From Christensenella sp. UBA1214 (GTDB taxonomy: Bacteria; Bacillota; Clostridia; Christensenellales; CAG-138), in contig DBXK01000012.1 in NCBI GenBank assembly GCA_002309375.1, forward strand, positions 12,981-25,277: a stretch of 12,297 nucleotides of DNA, given 5' to 3'. The translations under genes and the position numbers were made by a program. Positions within the stretch are counted from its first letter, which is position 1; the number at the start of each line of letters is the position of its first letter. Shown here piece by piece: positions 6,350 through 12,297 of the stretch. The notes below the pieces were generated by a model that made no database searches, had not been told where the DNA came from, and worked only from the letters and a program-made list of their open reading frames with translations.

Positions 6350-7942
6350 ATGAGAAAGAAAAAACTGATAGGCTTTGCCGAAGGGCAGGAACCGCAGTCA
6401 TCCTCTGCGAATAAAAGATCGGATGAAAAGAAAAACCTTTTGAGCATCCCGAGAGTGCTCCCGCGGGTCGGGATCATAATCCTTGCGATCGTTGCGGTGA
6501 TCGTATTCATTGCGACCTATCTGCGCGCGGCGGCGAACTGGACCGATGGAAGCTATTTCTGGCTTGTGATCGGCTGCGCTGTTTCGATCGTCGGAAGCAC
6601 GATCATCCTGCTTGCGTATCTCTATTTCGAGGACAGGGCGATCCTGACTAAGACGCGCCAGCTGATCGCGGTCGCAACGCTGATATCCGTTGCAACGGTC
6701 GCAACTGCGCTGATGACTTTTGTCAATGCCGCGTTCAACGCCTCGTTCATCGCGATCATCCTCTGCGCATTGCTGATCTCCCGACGCTCGGGCTATATGA
6801 TGACCCTGCTGATGGCGGGGATGTGCATGCTGATCAGCCTGCGCTCGACCGGCGCCGGAGCAATGGACATGCCTGCCGCGATCGGCATCGCAACGCTGAT
6901 CGGCGGCGTTGCCGCAACGCTCGCGCTCAATCTTTCGAGCGGGCGCCTTCAGCCGATCGTTTCCTCGCTGATCGGCGGGATCGCCGGCGCACTGACGGTG
7001 TCGCTCATAATGGCGTTCTGCAAGGCGACCTTCTTCCCGGATATCCTTCTTTCGGCGATTTGGACCGTTGCCGGCTGCTTCCTCTGCGGCGTGCTCGCAA
7101 CGGGACTGATGCCGGTCTTCGAGAGGCTCTTCGATTTCGCAACGGAAACAAGGCTCAATGAGCTCATGAACACGAACAATCCGCTTCTGAAGCGGCTGAT
7201 GCTCGAAGCCCCCGGCACTTACCACCATTCGCTGATCGTTGCCGTGATGGCCGAATCCGCGGCGGAGCTGATCGGCGCGAATGCGCTCCTCTGCAAAACG
7301 GCGGCATATTATCACGACGTCGGCAAGCTCGCCGCTCCGAAGTATTTTAAGGAGAACCAGGGCGAATACAACATCCATGACGATCTTCCCCCGGAGGAGA
7401 GCGCAAGGCGGATCATCGCCCATCCGCTGGACAGCGCGGCGCTGCTCGAGAAGAACAAATTCCCTTCCGAGATCGTCCGCATGGCAAGGCAGCACCACGG
7501 CGATTCGGTCGTTGCGTATTTTTACAATAAAGCAAGGACGAACGCGGTCAATCCGGATTCCGTGGATATCAACGCTTACCGCTATAAATCCCCGAAGCCG
7601 CATACCAAGGAAGATGCGATCCTGATGCTTGCCGACTGCTGTGAAGCCGCCGTGCGCGCGATCAAGCACCCGACGAACGAGCTGATCGAGGAGCGCGTCC
7701 ATGCGATCGTCAACAGCCTCTGGCGCACGAAGGACGGCCAGCTCACCGAAAGCCCGCTCACGGCGATGGACGTGAGCCGCATCGAGAATATCTTCATCAA
7801 GAACCTGCTCGCACAGTACCATGAGCGGATCGAGTATCCCTCCGACACTCCGCAGAATATTTCAAGCCTGCAGCAGCGTCCCTCGAGCTATGCTTCCCCC
7901 GCGCAGATCAATGCGAACGACCGCAGGAACGATTTGAGGTAA
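6350..7942 (+). CDS. pgpH: PgpH-type 7TM HD-domain phosphodiesterase lacking the extracellular domain
   Basis: Membrane HD-domain protein related to PgpH (YqfF), which hydrolyses the second messenger c-di-AMP to pApA. ATG 6350 is used because GGAGG (6340-6344) lies at ideal distance; the in-frame ATG at 6338 overlaps that site. Counting from 6350 (530 residues), a first helix at about 40-58 is followed after only about 11 residues by a block of six or seven helices (about 69-256). The cytoplasmic HD domain comes next, with YHHS (291-294), the HD pair at 322-323 in YYHDVGK, IIAHP, QHHGD and MLADCCEAA. Family proteins are usually about 700 residues, with an extracellular 7TMR-HDED domain of about 270 residues after helix 1; that domain is absent here with no sign of a frameshift. 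The catalytic residues are intact, so the enzyme should be active. Confidence 0.9.
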   Translation: MRKKKLIGFAEGQEPQSSSANKRSDEKKNLLSIPRVLPRVGIIILAIVAVIVFIATYLRAAANWTDGSYFWLVIGCAVSIVGSTIILLAYLYFEDRAILTKTRQLIAVATLISVATVATALMTFVNAAFNASFIAIILCALLISRRSGYMMTLLMAGMCMLISLRSTGAGAMDMPAAIGIATLIGGVAATLALNLSSGRLQPIVSSLIGGIAGALTVSLIMAFCKATFFPDILLSAIWTVAGCFLCGVLATGLMPVFERLFDFATETRLNELMNTNNPLLKRLMLEAPGTYHHSLIVAVMAESAAELIGANALLCKTAAYYHDVGKLAAPKYFKENQGEYNIHDDLPPEESARRIIAHPLDSAALLEKNKFPSEIVRMARQHHGDSVVAYFYNKARTNAVNPDSVDINAYRYKSPKPHTKEDAILMLADCCEAAVRAIKHPTNELIEERVHAIVNSLWRTKDGQLTESPLTAMDVSRIENIFIKNLLAQYHERIEYPSDTPQNISSLQQRPSSYASPAQINANDRRNDLR

Positions 7943-7947
7943 TTGAA

Positions 7948-8412
7948 ATGAGCTTTGGCGGGAAAAACATCGTTTCGGCCGAAGCCTTCGAGCCGACGAA
8001 GGAACAGCTCCGCGCCGTGAAGGCTGCGGCGGGGGCGGTGCTTCGCTTCGAAAACGCTTCCGAAAGATATGCTTCGATCGTTCTGACGGACGATGAAACG
8101 ATCCATTGCTGCAACAGGGATTACCGCGGCGTCGACCGGCCGACGGACGTGCTGAGCTTCCCGGCGGATGAGGGCGATCCCCTCGAAGCCCCGCCGGACG
8201 GATTCCTCGGGGATATCATGATCTCCGTGCCGCGTGCGGCGCAGCAGGGGAGCGAGCTCGGGCATTCGACGGAAAGGGAGCTTGCGTTCCTGACCGTTCA
8301 CGGCATGCTGCATCTTCTCGGCTACGACCACATGAAGCCGGAGGACGAAGAATTGATGCTCGCCCGCCAGCGCGCTGTGATGGCGCAGCCGGAGCTCTCG
8401 AAAATCGAATAA
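7948..8412 (+). CDS. ybeY: Endoribonuclease YbeY
   Basis: Zinc-dependent cytoplasmic endoribonuclease needed for 16S rRNA 3'-end maturation and ribosome quality control. It has 154 residues, normal for the family. The metal site HGMLHLLGYDH at 118-128 has all three His residues. The other family blocks RPTDVLSFP (64-72) and GFLGDIMIS (85-93) are present. The ribosome site GAGGT overlaps the pgpH stop and the start is 5 bases after that stop, implying coupled translation. In many Firmicutes dgkA follows ybeY; here cdd follows directly. Confidence 0.97.
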   Translation: MSFGGKNIVSAEAFEPTKEQLRAVKAAAGAVLRFENASERYASIVLTDDETIHCCNRDYRGVDRPTDVLSFPADEGDPLEAPPDGFLGDIMISVPRAAQQGSELGHSTERELAFLTVHGMLHLLGYDHMKPEDEELMLARQRAVMAQPELSKIE

Positions 8413-8429
8413 AAAAACGGGAAAAAACA

Positions 8430-8843
8430 ATGAGAGAAATCGAAAAAAACGAAATCGGATACATGATCTCTCTTGCGGCCGAAGCAAGGGAAAGGGCCTA
8501 TTGCCCCTATTCGAATTTCCGCGTGGGCGCCTGCCTCAAGGCGGCGAACGGGGATTATTACCTCGGCTGCAACATCGAGAATGCGAGCTATTCGCCGACG
8601 GTCTGCGCCGAGCGCACGGCCGTATTCAAGGCCGTTTTCGACGGCGTGAGGGAATTCGAAGCGCTCGCGATAATTGCCGACAGCGAGACCTATTCCTCGC
8701 CCTGCGGCGTCTGCAGGCAGGTCCTTGCGGAATTCTGCGAAAGCGATATGCCGCTGATCCTCGCAAATAAGAGCGGGGAATACCGCCTCACTACCCTCGG
8801 TGAGCTGATCCCCTTCGCTTTCACGAAAAAGGATATGGAATAA
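8430..8843 (+). CDS. cdd: Cytidine deaminase
   Basis: Zinc enzyme that deaminates cytidine and deoxycytidine to uridine forms in pyrimidine salvage; 137 residues, typical of the small homotetrameric type. The nucleoside-binding NIEN is at 48-51. The zinc and catalytic CAER is at 59-62 (Cys59, Glu61) and PCGVC at 91-95 gives the other two Cys ligands. YCPYSNFRVGA (24-34) is the usual N-terminal block. ATG 8430 has only a weak purine-rich leader (GGGAAAA). ATG 8463 would give a start closer to most homologues, so the first 11 residues are uncertain. The stop overlaps the era ATG by one base (TAATG). Confidence 0.96.
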   Translation: MREIEKNEIGYMISLAAEARERAYCPYSNFRVGACLKAANGDYYLGCNIENASYSPTVCAERTAVFKAVFDGVREFEALAIIADSETYSSPCGVCRQVLAEFCESDMPLILANKSGEYRLTTLGELIPFAFTKKDME

Positions 8844-9742
8844 TGGCGTATAAGTCCGGCTTTATTACGATCATTGGTTCGCCGAACGTCGGCAAATCGA
8901 CCCTTCTGAACCGCATGGTCGGCCAGAAGATCAGCATCGTTTCCGACCGTGCGCAGACGACGCGCAACCGCATCACGGGCGTTGTCACGCGGCCTGATTA
9001 CCAGATCATCTTCCTCGACACGCCCGGTGTGACGGCGCCGAAGAGCCGCCTCGGCGAATACATGCTGAAAGTCGCATACGACGCTCTCAGCGAGGTCGAG
9101 GCGGTGCTTTTGATGATCGACGCATCCGTCGGCATCCGCGAAAAGGACGAAAAGCTGCTTGAACAGCTTCGGCTTCGCGTCGGAAAAACGCCCGTCGTCG
9201 CCGCGGTCAACAAGACCGATCTCGTGAGCCTCGGCGCGATCGACGAGCTCCGCGAGCGCCTCGAAAGGGAGGAATGGATCGGCGACGTCGTTGCGATCAG
9301 CGCCGAAACGGGGCGGAACGTCGACAAGCTCGAGGCCGTCCTCTGCAAATACCTCACCGAGGGCCCGCAGTATTACCCGGACGACATGGTCACCGATCAG
9401 CCGATGTGGGCGATCTGCTCCGAGATGATCCGCGAGACCGCGCTGAAGCTTATCCGCGACGAGATCCCGCACGGCATCGGCGTAGGCATCGACAAGATCG
9501 AACTGCGCGCGGACGGCATCCACGACGTTTTCGCAACGATGTACGTCGAGCGCGAATCGCATAAGGGCATCGTGATAGGCAAGGGCGGACGGATGCTGAA
9601 AAAGATCGGCATGACCGCGCGGCACGATATCGAATGGCTCTTCGGAACGCAGGTCAACCTCCAGCTCTATGTCAAGGTCCGCCCGGACTGGCGCAACAGC
9701 GCCTCGGCGCTTCGTGAATTCGGCTTCGATCCGAATTTCTGA
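8843..9742 (+). CDS. era: GTPase Era
   Basis: Essential GTPase that binds the 3' end of 16S rRNA and assists 30S assembly; 299 residues, full length. The G domain has G1 GSPNVGKS (12-19), the G2 region around RAQTTRNRITG, G3 DTPG (59-62), G4 NKTD (123-126) and G5 ISAETG. The C-terminal KH domain carries VIGKGGRMLKKIG with GKGG at 246-249. The ribosome site AAGGA lies inside the end of cdd. It is the last gene of the operon; the next gene on this strand, recO, is 279 bases on. No terminator is visible in the 12 bases before the convergent yqzL-like gene. Confidence 0.98.
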   Translation: MAYKSGFITIIGSPNVGKSTLLNRMVGQKISIVSDRAQTTRNRITGVVTRPDYQIIFLDTPGVTAPKSRLGEYMLKVAYDALSEVEAVLLMIDASVGIREKDEKLLEQLRLRVGKTPVVAAVNKTDLVSLGAIDELRERLEREEWIGDVVAISAETGRNVDKLEAVLCKYLTEGPQYYPDDMVTDQPMWAICSEMIRETALKLIRDEIPHGIGVGIDKIELRADGIHDVFATMYVERESHKGIVIGKGGRMLKKIGMTARHDIEWLFGTQVNLQLYVKVRPDWRNSASALREFGFDPNF

Positions 9743-9754
9743 GCGGGCGGGATA

Positions 9755-9907
9755 TCAGTCCGCCTTTTCCGGGGCTTCGCGACCGAGGCGGCTGTATTCA
9801 AGATAATCGAGGATGCTGCCTGTTTCCGAAAAAAGCAGAAACAGCCTTGCTTTTTCAAGCTTCAGCTCCTCGTCTTCCTTCTTTTCGCAGCTCGCTTTTT
9901 TCTCCAT
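9755..9907 (-). CDS. YqzL-like small protein, reversed in the era-recO gap
   Basis: A 50-residue protein. The block LFLLFSETGSILDYLEYSRL (22-41) resembles the YqzL family (pattern W/L-x-L/V-F-x-x-T-G-x-I-x-x-Y-L), whose role is unknown. YqzL genes lie between era and recO in Bacillus, which supports the call. The usual conserved Trp at the start of the block seems to be Leu here. The start is well fixed: GGAGG sits 5 bases before ATG 9907. Unlike Bacillus, the gene runs opposite to era and recO, ending 12 bases from the era stop. The N-terminus is rich in Lys and Glu. The gene is likely real; the family call is by short similarity and position. Confidence 0.7.
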   Translation of the reverse strand: MEKKASCEKKEDEELKLEKARLFLLFSETGSILDYLEYSRLGREAPEKAD

Positions 9908-10021
9908 AATTACCTCCGGCTTTTTCCGTAGTATATGCTCCGCCCGGCCGTCAAAACGTTGAAAAAACAGGCGAGGGCGGTAATTTGCGGAAACGCCGGG
10001 AAAAGAAAAGCTCTTGTTTGT

Positions 10022-10759
10022 ATGGCTTTTGAAACGCTGAACGGAATAGTGCTCAGATATGTCGATTACCGCGACAACGACAGGATCCTGACCGTGCTCG
10101 AGCGGGAGAAGGGTCTTGTGACCGTGACCGCGCGCGGCGTCCGCTCGAAGAGCAGCACCGCTTCCGGCCTTGTGCGGGATGCGTACTGCTACGGCGAATT
10201 CGTCGTTTACGAGCGCAGCGGCATCGAATACGTTTCCTCTTCGTCGATCATCGAAGCGTTTTACCCGATGAGGGAGGATTATTCCCGCCTCGTCGCCGCG
10301 GCGCAGGCGGCGCATATCGCCGAAAAGCTCGCTTCGAACCATGCGGGCGGCGAGCTGTTTTCGCTCCTTTATCACGCCTTCAGCTTCATTGCCTACGGCA
10401 GCGCCGATCCGGCGGATATCCTGCTCTGCTATACGGCGAAATGCCTCTGCCTTGCGGGGTACGAGCCGATGCTTACGAGCTGCGTCGCCTGCCGCAAGAG
10501 CGTGACGGGGCAGAAGACCGTCGCTTTCTCGAACCAGCAGGGCGGCGCGCTCTGCGATGACTGCGATCCGGGCGAAACGCGCTATCCGGCGATCGTGCTC
10601 GAGGCGATCCGGAGGATGATCCGCCTCACCCCGGCGCAGATGGACCGCGTTCGACTGCCTGAGGAGGTCCGATCGGCGCTCGACAAGCTGCTTTTCGATT
10701 ATGCGGAATATGTCCTCGAACAGCCGATACGGCTCAAAAATTCCAAACATCTGCAATAA
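10022..10759 (+). CDS. recO: DNA repair protein RecO
   Basis: Recombination mediator that anneals ssDNA and, with RecR, loads RecA at gaps; 245 residues, normal length. The N-terminal OB fold starts with ETLNGIVLRYVDYRDNDRIL and continues through KGLVTVTARGVR. The C-terminal helical part holds a zinc site with Cys154 and Cys157 (CVAC) and Cys178 and Cys181 (CDDC). ATG 10022 matches the family start; the frame is open back to 9935, but that stretch is not RecO-like. No strong ribosome site is visible before 10022, only purine-rich sequence about 12-20 bases upstream. A large palindrome begins 8 bases after the stop. Confidence 0.95.
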   Translation: MAFETLNGIVLRYVDYRDNDRILTVLEREKGLVTVTARGVRSKSSTASGLVRDAYCYGEFVVYERSGIEYVSSSSIIEAFYPMREDYSRLVAAAQAAHIAEKLASNHAGGELFSLLYHAFSFIAYGSADPADILLCYTAKCLCLAGYEPMLTSCVACRKSVTGQKTVAFSNQQGGALCDDCDPGETRYPAIVLEAIRRMIRLTPAQMDRVRLPEEVRSALDKLLFDYAEYVLEQPIRLKNSKHLQ

Positions 10760-10767
10760 AACGCAAC

Positions 10768-10973
10768 AAAAAAACGGCCTGCCGCAAGGGCGCATCCGCA
10801 TAAGGAGAATAAGGTTTTCGGCCGGGAACCCGAATACGGCAGTAATAAAACCGGGGATGGTGATCCATCCTCGGTTTCTTGATATTCTTGCCGGCTGAAA
10901 ACCGCGGCGCAAAAAGATTCCTTTTGAGGCTGTTTATCCTTATGCGGATACGCCCAAAACAAGCCGTTTTTTT
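10768..10973. repeat. 206-nt imperfect palindrome between recO and a convergent gene
   Basis: The outer arms start AAAAAAACGGC (10768-10778) and end GCCGTTTTTTT (10963-10973), an exact 11-bp inverted match. Next inward, 10788-10806 pairs with 10937-10955 over 19 bp with one mismatch. Further in, GGTTTTCGGCCGG (10813-10825) pairs with 10891-10903 with one mismatch, and the centre is a 13-bp hairpin. The right side carries about 30 extra bases (about 10904-10936). The whole unit can fold as one long hairpin on either strand with T runs at both ends. It could be a MITE-like element, a structured RNA or a bidirectional terminator. It fills the gap, and no protein gene is seen there. Confidence 0.8.
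10848..10877. terminator. Central hairpin of the palindrome, terminator-like
   Basis: A 13-bp stem with one G-T pair (10848-10860 with 10865-10877) and a 4-base loop TGAT. T-rich sequence follows on both strands (TTTCTTGATATTCTT on plus, TTTTATT on minus). It may act alone as a terminator for recO or for the opposite gene, or as the tip of the larger fold. Confidence 0.5.
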
Positions 10974-10978
10974 CGGGA

Positions 10979-11536
10979 TCAGCCGGGATTGACGCCGGTT
11001 TCCGGATCGAAGCTGAGCCGGAAGGTTTTATCGGTCAGCACCGTGTCGGTGAGGATCCTCGCATAAAGCGGCGTCTCGCCGTTTTCGAGGGCGAGCAGGA
11101 ACGAACCGTCCGGCATCTGGAGACTGCCTGTGGCAATGATGTCGCCGCCTTCGTTATAGAAGGTGATCGTCACGGCGCAGAGCAGAAGCTCCGGATATTC
11201 GTTCAAAACGGTGCAGTCGACAAGGGTCTCGCCGCCCTCTTCGAAAACGCTGATATTTGTGAAGCTGATATAACGCTCGAAATGATCCGCTGTGAGGATC
11301 GGGTTGCCGAGCGCATCGACGCTGCTCTGCGCGGGCTGAGAGGTCGCATCGCCTCCGGGCGCTTCGGTGGGCGCTTCGCTCGGCTGCGGCGTTTCCGAAG
11401 GCGCGTCGGTATCCGCCGCCGGAGGGGGCGTGACGCCGGGATCGAGCTTCGGCTCAACGTTTTTGCAGGCGGGGGCAAGGAGCGCAAAAAGCGCAAATAA
11501 AATCAAAACGGCGGTCAGCCGCGGAAAATGCTTCAT
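10979..11536 (-). CDS. Putative secreted lipoprotein with Pro/Thr linker and FxLYD-like domain
   Basis: A 185-residue predicted exported protein of unknown function. The N-terminus MKHFPRLTAVLILFALFALL is a signal sequence. The only anchoring candidate is APAC (Cys24); Pro at that site departs from the standard lipobox, so lipidation is uncertain. A linker rich in Pro, Thr, Ala and Glu runs from about 30 to 72. The C-terminal part, ISFTNISVFEEGGETLVDCTVLNEYP onward in parts and ITFYNEGGDIIATG, has the strand pattern of FxLYD-type beta-sandwich domains. The ATG has no clear ribosome site; the gene follows the DUF1292 gene by 31 bases and may rely on read-through and reinitiation. The coding call is good; the domain call is tentative. 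Confidence 0.75.
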   Translation of the reverse strand: MKHFPRLTAVLILFALFALLAPACKNVEPKLDPGVTPPPAADTDAPSETPQPSEAPTEAPGGDATSQPAQSSVDALGNPILTADHFERYISFTNISVFEEGGETLVDCTVLNEYPELLLCAVTITFYNEGGDIIATGSLQMPDGSFLLALENGETPLYARILTDTVLTDKTFRLSFDPETGVNPG

Positions 11537-11567
11537 TGCGGTTTAAAATGAGCGCAGCGGGAGGGGC

Positions 11568-11825
11568 TCAGTCCCCGATCTCGTTGCGCTTTTTGTATTC
11601 TTCGAAAACGCGGTCGAGCGTTTCTTCGTCATCGATGCCGGCAAGCGAGCCGTCGCCCGCGTCGCGCAGGATGACATATTCGACTTCGTCGCTGTCGTCG
11701 TCAACGGGGAGCAGGACGAGATAGCTTTCGCCTTTGAATTCGAATTTGTCCATGAGGTCGAATTCGATCTCGTTGTCGTCCTCGTCGATGAGGATCAGGG
11801 ATTTCGTGTAATCGTTCTGTTCCAA
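11568..11825 (-). CDS. DUF1292 domain protein
   Basis: A very acidic 85-residue cytoplasmic protein of the DUF1292 (YrzB-like) family, common in Firmicutes and without known function. Family features are LILIDEDDNEIEFDLMDKFEF at the N-terminus, YLVLLPVD in the middle and VEYVILRDAGDG. The start is TTG at 11825, supported by AGGAG (11832-11836) six bases upstream; no in-frame ATG fits. It follows the aldolase gene by 65 bases on the same strand and may be co-transcribed with it and with the lipoprotein downstream. Confidence 0.88.
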   Translation of the reverse strand: MEQNDYTKSLILIDEDDNEIEFDLMDKFEFKGESYLVLLPVDDDSDEVEYVILRDAGDGSLAGIDDEETLDRVFEEYKKRNEIGD

Positions 11826-11846
11826 GGTTTGCTCCTGTATCGGACG

Positions 11847-11877
11847 CGGCGGGATCCCTTTGATGGAGACCCCGCCG
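11847..11877 (-). terminator. GC hairpin between the aldolase and DUF1292 genes
   Basis: A perfect 7-bp stem, CGGCGGG (11847-11853) with CCCGCCG (11871-11877), can be extended by two pairs past one mismatch. There is no T run after it on the minus strand, so it is at best a weak terminator or a 3'-end-protecting structure behind the highly expressed type of gene upstream. Confidence 0.3.
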
Positions 11878-11890
11878 GTACGGATCGTAA

Positions 11891-12297
11891 TCAGGCTTTG
11901 CCGTCGCAGCCGAGAACGTCGACGATCTTGTGCTTGACAAGCTCCTTGATCGCGGCGCGGGCGGGCTTGAGGTACTGGCGCGGGTCGAAATGATCAGGAT
12001 GCTCCGCAAAGTACTTGCGGATGTTCGCGGTCATGGCAAGGCGCAGGTCGGAGTCGATGTTGATCTTGCAGACGCTCATCGCGGCGGCCTTGCGGAGCTG
12101 CTCCTCGGGGATACCGACGGCGTCGGGCATGTTGCCGCCGTTTTCGTTGATCATCTTCACGAATTCCTGCGGGACGGAGGAAGAGCCGTGCAGAACGATC
12201 GGGAAGCCGGGCAGCCTCTTCTGGACCTCTTCGAGGACGTCGAAACGGAGGGGCGGGGGAACGAGGATGCCCTTCTCGTTGCGGGTGCACTGCTCGG
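11891..12297 (-). CDS. fba: Class II fructose-bisphosphate aldolase (5' part outside window)
   Basis: Zinc-dependent glycolytic aldolase that splits fructose 1,6-bisphosphate into glyceraldehyde 3-phosphate and dihydroxyacetone phosphate. The last 134 residues are present. FDVLEEVQKRLPGFPIVLHG holds the zinc-ligand His in VLHG (36-37 of this fragment). SSSVPQEF, then KINIDSDLRLAMTA with the substrate-binding NIDSD (79-83), and the C-terminal FDPRQYLKPAR follow, as in clostridial class II enzymes. The frame runs to the window edge, so the N-terminal two thirds are missing. An internal GTG at 12160 is not the start. The gene is intact at its 3' end. Confidence 0.95.
   Translation of the reverse strand, partial: EQCTRNEKGILVPPPLRFDVLEEVQKRLPGFPIVLHGSSSVPQEFVKMINENGGNMPDAVGIPEEQLRKAAAMSVCKINIDSDLRLAMTANIRKYFAEHPDHFDPRQYLKPARAAIKELVKHKIVDVLGCDGKA

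Noticed and set aside
6398..7822. Long open minus-strand frame opposite pgpH (474 codons)
   Set aside because: Antisense shadow with His/Arg/Asp-rich low-meaning translation; the plus-strand HD protein has clear helices and catalytic motifs.
8690..9625. Minus-strand open frame opposite era and cdd (311 codons)
   Set aside because: Shadow of era. Both plus-strand proteins are complete and highly conserved.
9918..9950. CATATACTA on the minus strand before the YqzL-like gene, resembling a SigK -10 box
   Set aside because: It fits the -10 pattern, but no matching -35 element is found at the required distance, so no sporulation promoter is claimed.
9935..10021. 29 extra codons before recO
   Set aside because: The frame is open, but the translation does not resemble RecO and the family N-terminus begins at ATG 10022.
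9908..10912. Upstream extension of the minus-strand frame that contains the YqzL-like gene (385 codons open)
   Set aside because: It lies antisense to recO, which is intact with all family motifs. The GGAGG site before ATG 9907 shows that only the last 50 codons are the gene.

Overview
The window looks like a chromosomal segment from a GC-rich member of the Firmicutes, class Clostridia, probably an uncultured anaerobe. The evidence is the classic Firmicutes gene order yqfC-yqfD-phoH-pgpH-ybeY-cdd-era-recO, the sporulation-linked yqfC/yqfD pair, good Shine-Dalgarno sites (GGAGG/AGGAG types), DUF1292 and DUF4349 proteins, and a class II fructose-bisphosphate aldolase of the clostridial type. 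The genus cannot be told from this sequence alone.

Layout. (1) 1-854, plus strand: the C-terminal part of a PLP-dependent beta-eliminating lyase of the tryptophanase/tyrosine phenol-lyase family, followed by a strong terminator hairpin. (2) 959-2317, minus strand: an AT-rich, probably acquired gene for a secreted class 3 lipase-like lipoprotein. A 16-bp direct repeat made of half of the preceding terminator flanks it. (3) 2533-3525, minus strand: a DUF4349 membrane-anchored lipoprotein. (4) 3771-9742, plus strand: a tight operon for YqfC, YqfD, PhoH, a shortened PgpH-type HD phosphodiesterase, the rRNA-processing nuclease YbeY, cytidine deaminase and the GTPase Era. (5) 9755-9907, minus strand: a 50-residue YqzL-like gene in the era-recO gap but in the opposite direction. 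(6) 10022-10759, plus strand: recO, followed by a 206-nt imperfect palindrome. (7) 10979-12297, minus strand: a proline-linker putative lipoprotein, a DUF1292 protein with a TTG start, and the 3' part of a class II fructose-bisphosphate aldolase.

The central operon joins sporulation (YqfC/YqfD), second-messenger turnover (PgpH, c-di-AMP), ribosome maturation (YbeY, Era, possibly PhoH) and nucleotide salvage (Cdd). RecO adds recombinational repair. This is core genome. The unusual material lies at its edges: the inserted lipase with its split terminator, two lipoprotein genes whose ribosome binding sites are separated from the start by hairpins, the PgpH without its extracellular domain, the inverted yqzL, and the large palindrome after recO. 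I did not find a clearly new multigene system. These are separate local oddities.
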